A DNA stretch of 56,012 bases from Bacillus sp. (in: firmicutes) (GTDB taxonomy: Bacteria > Bacillota > Bacilli > Bacillales > Cytobacillaceae), in the NCBI GenBank assembly GCA_011524525.1, contig WTKE01000012.1, forward strand, positions 1 to 56,012, given 5' to 3'. A model generated the notes under the pieces. The model ran no database searches. It saw only the letters and a program-made list of their open reading frames with translations, and had not been told where the DNA came from. Below, in pieces: positions 54,863-56,012 of the stretch. Numbering within the stretch: position 1 is the stretch's first letter; each line of letters starts with the position of its first letter. A program made the position numbers and the translations under genes.

Positions 54863-55691
54863 TGACCCTATAGAGTAGACACTTAAAAAAGTCTCCCTAT
54901 AGGGTGCTTTTTTGTATAATTAAGAAACACAACAGAGAAAAACAACATGGAGACGGAGAAAAACTATGCGTAAAAAGATTTTTACAGAGAAAGAGATTAA
55001 GCTTCTATCTGTTGTCTTTAATTTGAAGCGCATTCGACGAATCATGAAGAAGTATAACATTAAATGCCCAATCAGAAAGGCCAATCCTTATAGACGAATG
55101 ATGAAAGCTACACAAGAACATCGAGTTGTCCCTAACCTATTGATCCGCCAATTTAAGCAAGAAGTGCCAGGAAAAGTGCTACTTACAGATATCACATATT
55201 TATTTTACGGAAAAGGTCAAAAAGCTTATTTATCAACGATTAAAGATGCTTCAACTAATGAAATAGTAGCTTATAATGTTTCAAATCGTATGACAATTGA
55301 TTTGGCTACAGACACCCTTTTAAAGCTAAAGCAAAATAGAAATTTTACGAAGGCAAAAGATGCATTAATTCATTCAGATCAGGGTGTTCACTATACTCAC
55401 CCAGAATTTCAAAAGATGGTAATAAACTAGGATTTTGCCAATCTATGTCTAGAAGAGAAAACTGTTGGGATAATGCCCCCCAAGAGTCATTTTTTGGAAA
55501 CTTCAAAGATGAAGCATATATTAAGCGATGTGAGACCTTAGAAGAGTTAGAACGTGAGATTAAACAGTCTATGACGTATTACAATCGCTACAGATATCAG
55601 TGGAATTTAAAAAAGATGACCCCTGTTCAATACAGAGATCATCTTCTTAAAACTGCTTAGGTTTTTTTAAATGTCTTTTACAAAGGGTACA
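54863..55691 (+). mobile_element. Internally deleted IS3-family insertion sequence
   Basis: The 829-bp element is bounded by imperfect inverted repeats (left TGACCCTATAGAGTAGACA at 54863-54881; right end reads TGTACCCTTTGTAAAAGACA on the reverse strand, 55691-55672), with TG...CA ends. A hairpin (CCCTATAGGG with A6/T6 flanks, 54885-54914) near the left end is terminator-like. Intact IS3 elements are about 1.3-1.5 kb, so roughly 500-600 bp are missing. No target duplication is obvious. Confidence 0.8.
54966..55660 (+). pseudogene. IS3-family transposase remnant (OrfA start fused to OrfB, frameshifted)
   Basis: The first 15 or so codons (MRKKIFTEKEIKLLS) look like the start of an IS3 OrfA. The rest is OrfB, with the DDE catalytic core (LLTDITYL, IHSDQGVHYT, ESFFGNFKDE). 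The fusion point near residue 16 marks an internal deletion. A single lost A near 55422-55428 (GTAATAAACTAG instead of GTAAATAAACTAG) creates a TAG at 55428. The downstream frame 55445-55660 then continues OrfB (SRRENCWDNAPQESFF) to a normal end. It is not expected to be active. Confidence 0.85.
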
Positions 55692-55718
55692 CTTTATTAT
55701 TCATCATTGGCTTTTTTG

Positions 55719-55987
55719 TTATTTATTATCTTTGCTTTTTTCATATTCTTCGATTAACTCTAACATATTCTTTCCTGTATTATTTATATTTGTAACACTT
55801 TCCTGGGCATTTATAGCATTTTGCTCTATTTCTCCACTTGTATAATCAACTTCATTTTTTAATTTTGCACTCAACTCTCTTTGAAATATCCAATTTACAA
55901 TCAATCCTTCTATGATAAATGTAGAAGCATAAATTAGAAGTATAGTTGAGCCTAAAAAACCTGATGCAATCGCAAACCATTTAAAAG
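55719..55987 (-). CDS. Partial membrane protein, N-terminus cut by contig end
   Basis: The frame is open from the stop at 55719 up to the adapter junction at 55987, so the start is missing. The visible part begins with a hydrophobic segment (FAIASGFLGSTILLIYASTF) and continues into a charged helical tail (NNTGKNMLELIEEYEKSKDNK). An in-frame TTG at 55904 would give 61 residues but lies after the membrane segment and is probably not the start. Not recognised. Confidence 0.55.
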
Positions 55988-56012
55988 CTGTCTCTTATAC
56001 ACATCTCCGAGC
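55988..56012. other. Nextera transposase adapter sequence (assembly artefact)
   Basis: The final 25 bases begin with the Tn5 mosaic end CTGTCTCTTATACACATCT and continue CCGAGC, the Illumina Nextera adapter. They are not genomic and mark an untrimmed contig end. Confidence 0.97.

Overview
The window is about 56 kb of low-GC DNA from an endospore-forming Bacillaceae member. This rests on Bacillus-type Shine-Dalgarno sites, frequent TTG/GTG starts, and sporulation genes (spoVS, cotE, spoVK, sirA, a Spo0E-like gene). Gene order largely follows the Bacillus subtilis ymfC-to-yneK segment. No genus can be assigned. The last 25 bases are an Illumina Nextera adapter, so the right edge is a contig end.

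Region 1 (1-14.8 kb): a GntR regulator; a BMP-type nucleoside ABC importer (lipoprotein, double ATPase, two permeases); a membrane diguanylate cyclase; the pitrilysin-like pair ymfF-ymfH; ymfI (EF-P modification reductase); ymfJ; ymfK; rodZ; pgsA; cinA. Region 2 (14.8-25.7 kb): recA with a LexA box, rny, ymdB, spoVS with a sigma-H-like promoter, an M19 dipeptidase, korA-korB behind three cre-like sites, miaB behind a perfect Fnr/Crp-type box, and ricA. Region 3 (25.9-41.2 kb): cotE, mutS-mutL, a small membrane protein, a Gly/Tyr-rich protein with a sigma-K-like promoter, mreBH (reverse) with WalR-type repeats upstream, miaA-hfq, spoVK, hflX-ynbB, glnR-glnA with two GlnR operators, and a CBO0543-like membrane protein. 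Region 4 (41.2-53.6 kb): lexA divergent from yneA-yneB-ynzC with three LexA boxes, tkt, sirA, yneF, two small unknown genes, an asymmetric heterodimeric ABC exporter, an overlooked 56-residue Spo0E-like gene on the reverse strand, ccdA-yneI-ccdC and yneK.

Region 5 (53.7 kb to the end) departs from the conserved order. It has a P-loop kinase-like gene of unknown function, a clear selenocysteine tRNA (selC, anticodon TCA) with a structured 5' leader complementary to its own D-arm, a deleted and frameshifted IS3-family element, and a membrane-protein gene cut off by the adapter. selC is the most unusual content because selenocysteine use is rare in Bacillaceae. No selA, selB, selD or TGA-containing selenoprotein gene was found here.

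Functionally the window groups SOS response (recA, lexA, yneA), RNA decay and maturation (rny, ricA, hfq, miaA, miaB), mismatch repair (mutSL), nitrogen control (glnRA), cell shape and wall (rodZ, mreBH, pgsA) and spore formation.
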